A DNA stretch of 8,534 nt, from positions 1 to 8,534 of the forward strand of contig JAEEJT010000136.1 in assembly GCA_016282055.1 (NCBI GenBank), read 5' to 3'. The number at the start of each line of letters is the position of its first letter. Position 1 is the stretch's first letter. The notes beneath the pieces were generated by a model. That model saw nothing but the letters and a program-made list of their open reading frames with translations, was not told the DNA's origin and did no database searches. The stretch comes from Bacilli bacterium (GTDB lineage Bacteria; Bacillota_I; Bacilli_A; ML615J-28; CAG-698). Below, in pieces: positions 1 to 6,876 of this stretch. Made by a program: the position numbers and the translations under genes.

Positions 1-122
1 ATCTTTTTTTTATAATAAAATTTAAAAATATCTATTAAAAATATATTAAATTAAGTATAATATATGTATAGTAAATGTTTTAAAAATAATAAATAATTTA
101 AAGTTTCATATCAAATATAATC

Positions 123-145
123 TAACCCAAAATTTGGGTTATAAT
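123..145 (+). promoter_or_regulatory. Palindromic operator candidate overlapping a -10 box upstream of the serine dehydratase gene
   Basis: Bases 123-141 read TAACCCAAAATTTGGGTTA, a perfect inverted repeat with 9-bp arms around one central A, and the only cluster of G/C pairs in an otherwise almost pure A/T leader. A TATAAT hexamer lies at 140-145, overlapping its right end, and another at 116-121 just to its left; neither has a convincing -35 box. No T-run follows, so a terminator is unlikely. A repressor site covering the promoter of the downstream gene is the simplest reading. The regulator is unknown and no matching gene is in the window. The rest of 1-241 is A/T-rich filler with no convincing reading frame; the T-tract at 3-10 may be the tail of a terminator lying outside the window. 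Confidence 0.5.
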
Positions 146-241
146 ACATTTGAATTAAACAAATAAGATTATTGATATATTTTATAAAAAGTTATTTTAA
201 GTTAAATTACATATCTATTTTTGTGTTTATAAGGAGTATTT

Positions 242-1429
242 ATGGAATCAATAAGAAATATATATAAAGTAGGAAATGGACCAAGTTCATCTCATACTAT
301 GGGACCTGCTATAGCAGCAAAAAAGTTTCTTGAACGTAATATTAATGCTAGCTTTTTTGTTGTTGAGTTATATGGATCTTTAGCATTAACTGGAAAAGGA
401 CATTTAACTGATATAACAATTTTAAATATATTTGGTGAAGAAAGATGCACTATAAAATTTCAATATGATATGTCTTATAATTATCATTCTAATGGCATGA
501 AATTTATAGCTTATGATAAAAATAATAATGAAATTGATAGTTGGCTTGTATTTAGTGTTGGTGGAGGAATGTTAAAAGAATTAAATGAACCAAGAAATGC
601 ATTTAAAAATGAAGTTTATCCCCATAAAACATTAACAGATATTATAAATTATATTGAATTTAATAAAATTACTATTATTGATTATATAAAACTTTTTGAT
701 AAAGATATATTTGATTATTTGAATATGATATTTGATACTATGGAAGAAACTATCCAAAGAGGATTAAATAATTTAGGTATTTTACCTGGTAGACTTAAAA
801 TAAATAGAAAAGCGAATGAATTTTATCAAAAATATTTAAAAACAAAAGATTTTAATACTTTAGTGTATAGTTTAACTTTAGCTACTTGTGAAGAGAATGC
901 CAATGGAGGAATAGTAGTTACTAGTCCTACATGTGGTAGTAGTGGTGTAATACCTGGAGTATTGTTTAGTGAATACTATCATAATAAAGTAAGTAAAGAA
1001 GATTTACTAGAGTGTTTAGCTGTTGCTGGTCTTATTTGTAATATTGTTAAGACTAATGCTAGTATAAGCGGAGCTGAAGTTGGATGCCAAGGTGAAGTAG
1101 GGGTAGCTTGTAGTGCAGCTAGTGGAATGTTAGCATACCTTAAAGCTCATGATATAAGATATGTAGAGTACGCATCTGAAATTGCTTTAGAACATCATTT
1201 AGGAATGACATGTGATCCAATTGATGGTATGGTACAAATACCTTGTATTGAAAGAAATGCAATGAGTAGCCTTTTTAGTTATAATGCATGTAATTATGCA
1301 ATGCTTACAAATGGACAACATAAAGTATCTTTTGATAGTGTAGTTCAAGTTATGAAAGAAACAGGATATGATTTACAAGCAAAATATAAAGAAACATCTA
1401 CAGGTGGACTTGCTATTAAATTGAAATAA
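242..1429 (+). CDS. sdaA: L-serine dehydratase (L-serine ammonia-lyase), iron-sulfur-dependent, single chain
   Basis: This cytoplasmic enzyme deaminates L-serine to pyruvate and ammonia using a [4Fe-4S] cluster instead of pyridoxal phosphate. The 395 residues fuse the two halves that Bacillus makes as separate subunits. Residues 1 to about 110 are the beta-type domain, with the GPSSSHTMGP signature at 13-22. Residues from about 115 to the end are the alpha-type catalytic domain, with SPTCGSSGVIPG (228-239), the GAEVGCQGEVG motif (277-287) and TCDPIDG...IPC (323-335). Cys282, Cys324 and Cys335 are spaced 42 and 11 apart, as are the three cluster ligands known in the Legionella enzyme (343, 385, 396). 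It is shorter than E. coli SdaA (about 454 residues) and ends in GGLAIKLK without the terminal cysteine seen in some relatives. AAGGAG at 231-236, five bases before the ATG, supports the start. Its arginines are mostly AGA. It appears to be transcribed alone from the promoter region at 116-145. The family call is firm. Confidence 0.96.
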   Translation: MESIRNIYKVGNGPSSSHTMGPAIAAKKFLERNINASFFVVELYGSLALTGKGHLTDITILNIFGEERCTIKFQYDMSYNYHSNGMKFIAYDKNNNEIDSWLVFSVGGGMLKELNEPRNAFKNEVYPHKTLTDIINYIEFNKITIIDYIKLFDKDIFDYLNMIFDTMEETIQRGLNNLGILPGRLKINRKANEFYQKYLKTKDFNTLVYSLTLATCEENANGGIVVTSPTCGSSGVIPGVLFSEYYHNKVSKEDLLECLAVAGLICNIVKTNASISGAEVGCQGEVGVACSAASGMLAYLKAHDIRYVEYASEIALEHHLGMTCDPIDGMVQIPCIERNAMSSLFSYNACNYAMLTNGQHKVSFDSVVQVMKETGYDLQAKYKETSTGGLAIKLK

Positions 1430-1452
1430 AATTAATAATTAGTTTAAATATA

Positions 1453-1461
1453 TGATATAAT
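1453..1461 (+). promoter_or_regulatory. Extended -10 promoter candidate for the DUF3137-like/lemA pair
   Basis: TGATATAAT is an exact extended -10 element (TGn followed by TATAAT) inside the 52-base gap after the serine dehydratase gene. There is no good -35 hexamer at the usual distance, which extended -10 promoters can tolerate. Transcription would begin around 1468, right at the AAAGGA ribosome site (1468-1473), giving a very short leader. TATAAT is common in DNA this A/T-rich, so the call is tentative. Read-through from upstream is the alternative, since no G/C-containing terminator hairpin lies in the gap. Confidence 0.4.
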
Positions 1462-1481
1462 TATTAAAAAGGACATATATT

Positions 1482-3326
1482 ATGGAAAATAAAGAAATAT
1501 TAGAGCCACTTAAAGAATATAATAATTTGTTTAAGAATTTAATTCGAGATAATGCATCTAATTACTTCGATGAACTTGTTAAAAACAATGAGATTAACGT
1601 TGAAGCTAATAGAGATGAAGTTAAACAATTTAATGAGAATACAAAAAATGCTTTAGCGTGGGAAAAGAAAGAAAATAAAAGTAAAAATATAAAAGGATTA
1701 TTAATAACTCTTGTTGTAATAATGTTTGTTGCTAGTGGTATATTATTCTATTTATCACAAGAACAAACTAACTTTTTAAAAGTTTTATTTATTGTTTTAC
1801 CAATTGTTTTAATTATTTGTGGGATATTTGTTATTATACAAATTAAAAATAAAATAAATAAACAAATTGAAGCAAGAAGAAAAAAGAAAGAAGAATACTT
1901 TTCTTTAGCAAAAGAACATCAAGATAATGCTTTTAGAATTGTTAATAGATTAAATGAAGCATTTGATTGGAATATGACTTCAAGAATTATTGAAAAGACA
2001 ACACCTATTATTAGAATAGATGATGTCTTCCAAACTGATAAGTTTGAATATCTATGTGAAAAATATGGTTTTAGTGATAATCTTGATCCAAATTCATCTA
2101 CTCAATATGTTAGAAGTGGTGATATTGAAGGTAATCCATTTGTTATTGTTAATACTTATAATCAAGAAATGCGTGATAAAGTATATCAAGGATCTATTAC
2201 TATTCATTGGACTACAACATATAGAGATTCTCAAGGTCATTCTCATACACAATATCATACTCAAGTTTTAACAGCTCAAGTAGTAAAACCAGCTCCATTC
2301 TATTATTATAATACTAAACTCGTTTATGGATGTGATGCTGCACCTAATTTAAGTTTTGGTCATGAGCCAACAAATGTTAATAATATGAGTGAAAAACAAA
2401 TTAAATCAATGGTTAAGAAAGGTGATAAACAACTTAATAAAAAAGTTGCTAAATCACTTAAGACTGGTGAGAATTTTACTAAAATGGCTAATAGTGAATT
2501 TGAAGTATTATTTAATGGTGATGATAGAGATAATGAAGTAGAATTTAGATTATTATTTACTCCACTTGCTCAAAAAAATATTGTTGATTTATTAAAAACA
2601 AAAGAACCATTTGGTGATGATTTCTATTTCCAAAAAAGAAAGTGTTTAAATTATATTACTTCAGATCATTCTCAAGGATTTAATTATGCTACTAATCCAA
2701 ATGAATTTATTGGTTTTGATCTAGAAAACATGAAAGAAAGATTTATTGATTATTATGATTTATATTTTAAAAATCTTTATTTTGATTTAGCACCATTGCT
2801 ATCTATTCCTGCTTATCAACAAACTAAAACACATGAGTATATATATAATATACCTTATAAAGCAAATATTACTGGATATGAACAAGAATCATTTGCTAAT
2901 AAGTTTGATAAAGATATTTTAAAACATAAAGATACTGTAACACCTGTTATTTTAAAGACAAATCTTGAAAGAAAGAATAATAAAGAAGATATAGTAAAGA
3001 TTACAGCTCATTCATTTAAGACAATATCTCATACTGAGTATATATCTAAACTTGGTGGAGATGGACGTTTTCATAATGTTCCGGTTGTATGGTATGAATA
3101 TATACCATTAGAACAAGAATCATTTATGGGAATTGAAGATACAAAATTATCTAAACATGAATTCTATAATAACAGTAGTGATGAAAATTATCAAAACATT
3201 GTACATAATACAAGAAAAAATGGTATAATATATGAGAGAGGTCTTATGTCTTATTTATTAAATAATGGATTTAATAACGAAGCAGTAGATAAATTTAAAA
3301 GCCTATTACAAAGAAAAGGAGAATAA
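1482..3326 (+). CDS. Two-TM membrane protein with a DUF3137-like region, partner of LemA
   Basis: This is a 614-residue protein of unknown function. Residues 1-70 are charged and probably helical. Two hydrophobic segments (about 71-92 and 98-121) form a hairpin with a seven-residue loop. Lysine/arginine-rich flanks (61-71 and 122-137) place both ends in the cytoplasm by the positive-inside rule. The stretch at about 210-390 resembles DUF3137: GDIEGNPFVIVNTY, a beta-rich part ending KPAPFYYY (269-276), and NFTKMANSEFEVLF...EVEFRLLFTP (331-360), which resembles the DUF3137 signature where a 'PEFE' motif is followed by 'LTP'. A His-rich turn, GHSHTQYH, lies at 252-259. Residues 445-614 form a further C-terminal part, with repeated Tyr/Phe-rich strands, that I do not recognise. 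AAAGGA at 1468-1473 supports the start. The lemA gene begins 2 bases after the stop, and DUF3137 genes beside lemA are known elsewhere, which supports the family call. A shared membrane-associated role is inferred; the biochemical activity is unknown. Confidence 0.75.
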   Translation: MENKEILEPLKEYNNLFKNLIRDNASNYFDELVKNNEINVEANRDEVKQFNENTKNALAWEKKENKSKNIKGLLITLVVIMFVASGILFYLSQEQTNFLKVLFIVLPIVLIICGIFVIIQIKNKINKQIEARRKKKEEYFSLAKEHQDNAFRIVNRLNEAFDWNMTSRIIEKTTPIIRIDDVFQTDKFEYLCEKYGFSDNLDPNSSTQYVRSGDIEGNPFVIVNTYNQEMRDKVYQGSITIHWTTTYRDSQGHSHTQYHTQVLTAQVVKPAPFYYYNTKLVYGCDAAPNLSFGHEPTNVNNMSEKQIKSMVKKGDKQLNKKVAKSLKTGENFTKMANSEFEVLFNGDDRDNEVEFRLLFTPLAQKNIVDLLKTKEPFGDDFYFQKRKCLNYITSDHSQGFNYATNPNEFIGFDLENMKERFIDYYDLYFKNLYFDLAPLLSIPAYQQTKTHEYIYNIPYKANITGYEQESFANKFDKDILKHKDTVTPVILKTNLERKNNKEDIVKITAHSFKTISHTEYISKLGGDGRFHNVPVVWYEYIPLEQESFMGIEDTKLSKHEFYNNSSDENYQNIVHNTRKNGIIYERGLMSYLLNNGFNNEAVDKFKSLLQRKGE

Positions 3327-3328
3327 CT

Positions 3329-3997
3329 ATGGCAAATCAATTAGATGAATTAAATGGTCCTATTAACGAACAAGGAAGAGATATTAATGTAATTCAAAAA
3401 CAAATTCCTGTTGTTGTTGGAACTGGATCTAAAGTTTTTGAAGTATTATTATGGGTTTTAGGTATACTTCCTGGTCTTATTTTCTTAATTATGAAGATTA
3501 AAGCTGGAACTTATTTAAGACAACTTGAACAAAAATTACAACATGATGCATCTCAAATAGATAACTATCTTGAACAAAGAGTTGTTATTTTACAAAACTG
3601 TGCAAAACTTTTAGATAAAGCAATTGATCTTGATAAAGAAACTTTTACTAAGATTGCTGCTTATCGTTCTGGAGCTCAAACTGGTGATGACAATACAAGA
3701 AATACTATTCAAGATGAACTTGATGGAGTTTCTAAAAAGATTAACATTGCTTTTGAAAATTATCCAGATTTACAAGCACATAAAGAAATTGCTGATGCTA
3801 TGCAACAAAATTCTTATTTACAAAAAGAAATCACTGCTGCTCGTGAAGTATATAATGATACAGTAAATCAATGGAATTCAGATATTCAAGCTTGGCCAAC
3901 AAAGATGATTGTTGCTGCTAAGAATGGTTATACAACAAGAATCCCATTTGCTACATCTCAAGAAATTAAACAACAAGCTAGAGGAGTTTTCTTTTAG
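3329..3997 (+). CDS. lemA: LemA family membrane protein
   Basis: This 222-residue protein belongs to the LemA family: membrane-anchored, mostly helical cytoplasmic proteins of unsettled biochemical function. The best evidence is the C-terminal half: ENYPDLQAHKEIADAMQ (143-159), then a helix with QKEITAAREVYNDTVNQWN (165-183), then the W-P and IPF segment (189-207). These match the family's 'ENYPDLKA... ARQxYNxxVxxYN...FP' pattern. One transmembrane segment lies at about 36-57, followed by a basic stretch (K56, K58, R64), so the helical domain should face the cytoplasm. About 35 mildly acidic residues precede the membrane segment, longer than the very short N-terminus of typical LemA proteins. 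AAAGGAG (3315-3321) lies inside the end of the upstream gene and only 2 bases separate the frames, so translation is probably coupled and the two products probably act together. A terminator follows at 4032. Confidence 0.9.
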   Translation: MANQLDELNGPINEQGRDINVIQKQIPVVVGTGSKVFEVLLWVLGILPGLIFLIMKIKAGTYLRQLEQKLQHDASQIDNYLEQRVVILQNCAKLLDKAIDLDKETFTKIAAYRSGAQTGDDNTRNTIQDELDGVSKKINIAFENYPDLQAHKEIADAMQQNSYLQKEITAAREVYNDTVNQWNSDIQAWPTKMIVAAKNGYTTRIPFATSQEIKQQARGVFF

Positions 3998-4031
3998 ATA
4001 ATAGAAAATAGTAAATATTTAAAATAAAAAA

Positions 4032-4059
4032 ATTTCCACAATCGTGGAAATCTTTTTTT
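4032..4059. terminator. Bidirectional intrinsic terminator between convergent genes
   Basis: ATTTCCAC (4032-4039) and GTGGAAAT (4044-4051) form a perfect 8-bp stem around the loop AATC. On the plus strand the stem is followed by C and seven T residues (4053-4059), ending the lemA transcript. On the minus strand the A-run at 4026-4032 becomes a T-run, so the same hairpin can end the exchanger gene. The plus-strand T-run overlaps the last two bases of the exchanger frame (its TAA is 4060-4058). Confidence 0.9.
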
Positions 4060-5038
4060 ATCCTATAATAGCCATTGATACAATATAACCAATATATATA
4101 GTTAATATTGTAATACCTTGCCATTTAGAAAATTTTTTAGTTATAAGGGATGGAATAAATACTATTATCATTATTCCTAATGAAACTGGTAAGTCAATTG
4201 TAAATGTTCTAAGTGAGACTGGTAAGTTATTACCATTAACAAATGAACAAATTGGTAAGATTAAAGACATATCAATAATGTTAGCACCTATTATATTACC
4301 AATTGATAAACTTGATTGTTTCTTTACTATTGCTGTAATTGTTGTTACAAGTTCAGGTAAACTTGTTCCAATAGCAACAAAAGTTAAACCGATTATTGCT
4401 TCTGATATACCTATTTTATGTGCCATTTCAGTTCCCGAATTAATTAGGAATTGTGCACCAAAGAATATACATGTAGCTCCAAGTATAAATAATAATATAT
4501 TTTTTGTTATCTCTTTACCTGTTGGTTTTACTTTTGTTTTTTCAATATCTTCATTATTTGTTTCAACTTTTGCTTGTTTAACATTTTCATATATAAATAA
4601 GAAGAATAAAAGTATCATAACAATACTATTCCATACAGAAATTGATCCATTTATTGATAGGATTAATAGTGTTGCTGTAATTATCATTAATAATATACTC
4701 TTAAATCCTATTTGCTTTCTATCAGCATTTCCTGGCATAAATATTAATGATACAGCTAAAATTAATCCAGTATTTGCTGTTACACTTCCAACAGCATTAC
4801 CAATAGCCATATCAATAGAACCATTTATTGTACCAACAACACTTGCTACAAGTTCTGGAATTGTTGTTGCAATACTTACTATTGTTGCTCCAATTATAAA
4901 TTTTGGTATTCCTGATTTTTCAGCAATCCAACTTGCTGAATCAACAAACCAATCCCCACCTTTTATTATTAAAACTAGTCCAACTAAAAATATCAATACT
5001 AAAAGAAAGGTATTTAAACCTGAAATCCAATCAAACAT
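4058..5038 (-). CDS. Sodium/calcium exchanger family (CaCA, YrbG-type) membrane antiporter
   Basis: This polytopic inner-membrane protein of the Ca2+/cation antiporter superfamily probably exchanges Ca2+ for Na+ or H+; the true ions cannot be read from sequence. It has 326 residues from the ATG at 5038, close to E. coli YrbG (about 325). Two inverted alpha-repeats are clear: ATTIPELVASVVG...AIGNAVGSVTANTG (57-91) and GTSLPELVTTITA...SIGNIIGANIIDMS (224-258). The central acidic residues are Glu62 and Glu229. Asn89 and Asp256 match the polar pair of the archaeal exchanger NCX_Mj, and Ser85 is kept, but its partner in repeat two is Ala252. A charged cytoplasmic loop at about 152-178 separates the halves, each with about five membrane segments. 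The longest open frame begins at a GTG at 5047, but that GTG is part of the GAGGTG ribosome site, so the ATG is preferred. The gene is convergent with lemA and divergent from rny, with its own promoter at 5062-5090. Confidence 0.92.
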   Translation of the reverse strand: MFDWISGLNTFLLVLIFLVGLVLIIKGGDWFVDSASWIAEKSGIPKFIIGATIVSIATTIPELVASVVGTINGSIDMAIGNAVGSVTANTGLILAVSLIFMPGNADRKQIGFKSILLMIITATLLILSINGSISVWNSIVMILLFFLFIYENVKQAKVETNNEDIEKTKVKPTGKEITKNILLFILGATCIFFGAQFLINSGTEMAHKIGISEAIIGLTFVAIGTSLPELVTTITAIVKKQSSLSIGNIIGANIIDMSLILPICSFVNGNNLPVSLRTFTIDLPVSLGIMIIVFIPSLITKKFSKWQGITILTIYIGYIVSMAIIG

Positions 5039-5044
5039 TTTTTT

Positions 5045-5050
5045 CACCTC
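5045..5050 (-). promoter_or_regulatory. Ribosome binding site that decides the exchanger start
   Basis: Read on the minus strand the sequence is GAGGTGAAAAAATG. GAGGTG lies six bases before the ATG at 5038, a normal distance. Taking the GTG inside this site (5047-5045) as the start would leave no ribosome site upstream and would add only Met-Lys-Lys. The ATG start giving 326 residues is therefore preferred. Confidence 0.85.
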
Positions 5051-5061
5051 ATAATGTAATT

Positions 5062-5090
5062 ATTATACTAAAATATAGCCTTAAAGTCAA
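5062..5090 (-). promoter_or_regulatory. Sigma-A promoter for the exchanger gene
   Basis: On the minus strand TTGACT (5090-5085) is followed by a 17-bp spacer and an exact TATAAT (5067-5062). This is a near-consensus vegetative promoter. Transcription should begin near 5055, leaving about 17 bases before the ATG at 5038, which contain the GAGGTG ribosome site. Confidence 0.85.
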
Positions 5091-5135
5091 TTTTAAACAC
5101 CCTTAATTTTATTTATAAAAATATTATAATCTTGT

Positions 5136-5164
5136 TTGACTATACGTATTTTTTGTAGTATAAT
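5136..5164 (+). promoter_or_regulatory. Sigma-A promoter for rny
   Basis: TTGACT (5136-5141), a 17-bp spacer and an exact TATAAT (5159-5164) make a strong vegetative promoter. The start should lie near 5171, giving an A/T-rich leader of about 57 bases with no obvious structure. The spacer begins with the small palindrome ATACGTAT (5142-5149). It is the only strong plus-strand promoter seen in the rny-ymdB interval, so it probably drives both genes. Confidence 0.88.
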
Positions 5165-5227
5165 TACATTGGTTTAAATTAAGTTAATTTCAAATAATTT
5201 AAATAAAATATACATGGAGGAAAAGAA

Positions 5228-6841
5228 ATGTTAGGTATCGTTACATTAACTGCAACTGATGCCATCGTAACAGGTCTTATCGCCGGCATTTTATGTTTAT
5301 TAGTTGGTTCTGCTTTAGGAATCTTAATAATCCGCTCTTATTATAAGAGAACTGGTGTTAATGCACAAAAGATTATTGAAGATGCTAGAAAAGCAGCAGA
5401 AGACAATCGAAAAAAATCTGTTATTGAAATGAAGCAAGAGCTTTATAAACTTAAACAAGATTCTGAAAAAGAACTTAAACAGATGAAACAAGAAACTGAT
5501 TTAGAAATTAAAGAGAGAAAAAAATCAGTTACTGAAATGGAACAAAAGTTATCTGATCGTGAAACAAGATTAGATAATCGTAGTAACAATCTTGACAAAC
5601 GTGAGGAAAGTTTAAATTCAAAAGAACAAAAGATTGATCAATTTAAAAACGAACTTGAAAAACAATATGCAAAAGTCGACGAATTAATTGCTGAGCAAAA
5701 TCAAAAATTAATTGAGATTTCTGGTATGAAGGTTGAAGAAGCTAAAAAGATAATTTTAGTTCGTATTGAAGAAGAAATGTCACTAGAAATTGCTGGTGTC
5801 ATTAAAGAAGCTGAAGAAAAAGCTAAAACTGAAAGTGCTAAAAAAGCACAAATGTTACTTGCTAATGCTATTCAACAATATGCAACAGAAGCTATTGGTG
5901 AAAAAACTGTAAGTGTAGTTCCACTACCAAATGATGAAATGAAGGGTCGTATTATTGGTCGTGAAGGTCGTAATATCCGTGCTATTGAAGCAAGCACTGG
6001 TGTTGATTTAATTATTGATGATACACCTGAAGCTGTAGTTATTTCTAGTTTTGATCCAATTAGAAGAGAAGTCGCAAGAAGAACATTAGAGTCATTAATT
6101 TCTGATGGTAGAATTCAACCATCAAGAATTGAAGAATTAGTTAGTAAGTTTAGAAAAGAACTTGATAATGAGTTAAGAGAAGCTGGAGAAAAAGCTGTAT
6201 TTGAAACTGGTATTGGTAAAGTTCATCCTGAACTTGTTAAATTAATTGGTAGATTAAAATATCGTACAAGTTATGGTCAAAACGTATTGGATCATTCTAT
6301 GGAAGTTGCATTCTTAGCGGGTAAACTTGCTAGTGAAATTGGACAAAATGAAATGATTGCACGTCGTGCTGGATTACTTCATGATATTGGTAAAGCTTGT
6401 GATAGTGAAGTTGAAGGAAGCCATGTTGATATTGGTGTAGATATTGCTACTTTGTTTCATGAAAATGCAACAGTGATAGAGGCTATTGCATCACATCATG
6501 GAGATAAAGAATCAACAACTATTATTGCTCAACTTGTTAGTGCTGCTGATACATTATCTGCTGCAAGACCTGGAGCAAGAAGTGAATCAATTGAAAACTA
6601 TATTAAGCGTTTAACTCAACTTGAGGAAATTTGTAATGATTTCAAAGGTGTTGATAAATCATATGCCTTACAAGCTGGACGTGAAATTAGAGTACTTGTT
6701 AAACCAAGTGAAGTTGATGATACACTTGCTTATAAACTTGCTCGTGATATTAGAATGAAGATTGAAAGTACTATGACTTATCCTGGAACTATTAAAGTAA
6801 CAGTTATTCGTGAAACAAGAGTTCAGGAAACAGCAAAATAA
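5228..6841 (+). CDS. rny: Ribonuclease Y
   Basis: This membrane-bound endoribonuclease starts mRNA decay in many Bacillota. All expected parts are present in its 537 residues (B. subtilis: about 520). The N-terminal transmembrane helix spans about 12-36. A long, highly charged coiled coil runs from about 45 to 205. The KH RNA-binding domain (about 226-290) carries GRIIGREGRN (240-249). The HD phosphohydrolase domain has H356 (in LDHSMEV), the catalytic pair H385-D386 in LLHDIGK, HH at 423-424, and D441 in SAADTLS. The C-terminal domain ends in YPGTIKVTVIRE. GGAGG at 5216-5220, seven bases before the ATG, is a strong ribosome site, and arginine CGT codons are more frequent than in the serine dehydratase gene, consistent with good expression. 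It is followed by a hairpin/T-run and then ymdB, the conserved partner order. In B. subtilis its specificity is modulated by the Y-complex, no gene of which is visible here. No key residue is missing. Confidence 0.98.
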   Translation: MLGIVTLTATDAIVTGLIAGILCLLVGSALGILIIRSYYKRTGVNAQKIIEDARKAAEDNRKKSVIEMKQELYKLKQDSEKELKQMKQETDLEIKERKKSVTEMEQKLSDRETRLDNRSNNLDKREESLNSKEQKIDQFKNELEKQYAKVDELIAEQNQKLIEISGMKVEEAKKIILVRIEEEMSLEIAGVIKEAEEKAKTESAKKAQMLLANAIQQYATEAIGEKTVSVVPLPNDEMKGRIIGREGRNIRAIEASTGVDLIIDDTPEAVVISSFDPIRREVARRTLESLISDGRIQPSRIEELVSKFRKELDNELREAGEKAVFETGIGKVHPELVKLIGRLKYRTSYGQNVLDHSMEVAFLAGKLASEIGQNEMIARRAGLLHDIGKACDSEVEGSHVDIGVDIATLFHENATVIEAIASHHGDKESTTIIAQLVSAADTLSAARPGARSESIENYIKRLTQLEEICNDFKGVDKSYALQAGREIRVLVKPSEVDDTLAYKLARDIRMKIESTMTYPGTIKVTVIRETRVQETAK

Positions 6842-6847
6842 AAAAAT

Positions 6848-6876
6848 AATGCTTCTATTTTATAGAAGCATTTTTT
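6848..6876 (+). terminator. Intercistronic hairpin/T-run between rny and ymdB
   Basis: AATGCTTCTAT (6848-6858) and ATAGAAGCATT (6862-6872) form a perfect 11-bp stem with a TTT loop. A run of six T residues covers 6871-6876 and an A-run precedes the stem. The ymdB ribosome site AAAGGAG begins immediately after, at 6877. The stem has only three G-C pairs and no separate ymdB promoter is visible, so partial termination (attenuation) or a protective 3' end after processing is more likely than a complete stop. Confidence 0.8.

Noticed and set aside
1..20. T-tract at the window start, possibly the tail of a terminator
   Set aside because: Any hairpin would lie upstream of the window and cannot be seen.
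1432..1467. All-A/T inverted repeat (TTAATAATTA and TAATTATTAA) between the serine dehydratase and DUF3137-like genes
   Set aside because: It is 10 bp with no G-C pair and a 16-base loop. A hairpin would be very weak and such matches are expected by chance in this composition, so I do not call it a terminator.
2020..2271. Short open frame inside the DUF3137-like gene
   Set aside because: It is an out-of-frame product rich in Leu and Ile, as expected from A/T-rich shadow frames, with no ribosome site.
3624..3866. Short open frame inside lemA
   Set aside because: It is a shadow frame dominated by Lys, Leu and Ile, and the real LemA frame is strongly conserved here.
4278..5054. Open frame of 258 codons on the plus strand opposite the exchanger gene
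   Set aside because: It has no ribosome site before its ATG, resembles no family, and is the mirror of a clearly conserved minus-strand gene. Low stop-codon density opposite hydrophobic coding sequence explains it.
4903..5106. Short plus-strand open frame over the start of the exchanger gene
   Set aside because: It has no ribosome site, low-complexity content, and runs through the exchanger promoter.
5165..5227. Possible riboswitch or structured leader before rny
   Set aside because: The leader is about 57 bases, almost all A/T, with no paired stems or recognisable conserved motif.
5345..5850. Possible repeat region in the lysine/glutamate-rich part of rny
   Set aside because: The repetitiveness reflects coiled-coil heptads in the normal RNase Y stalk, not a DNA repeat.
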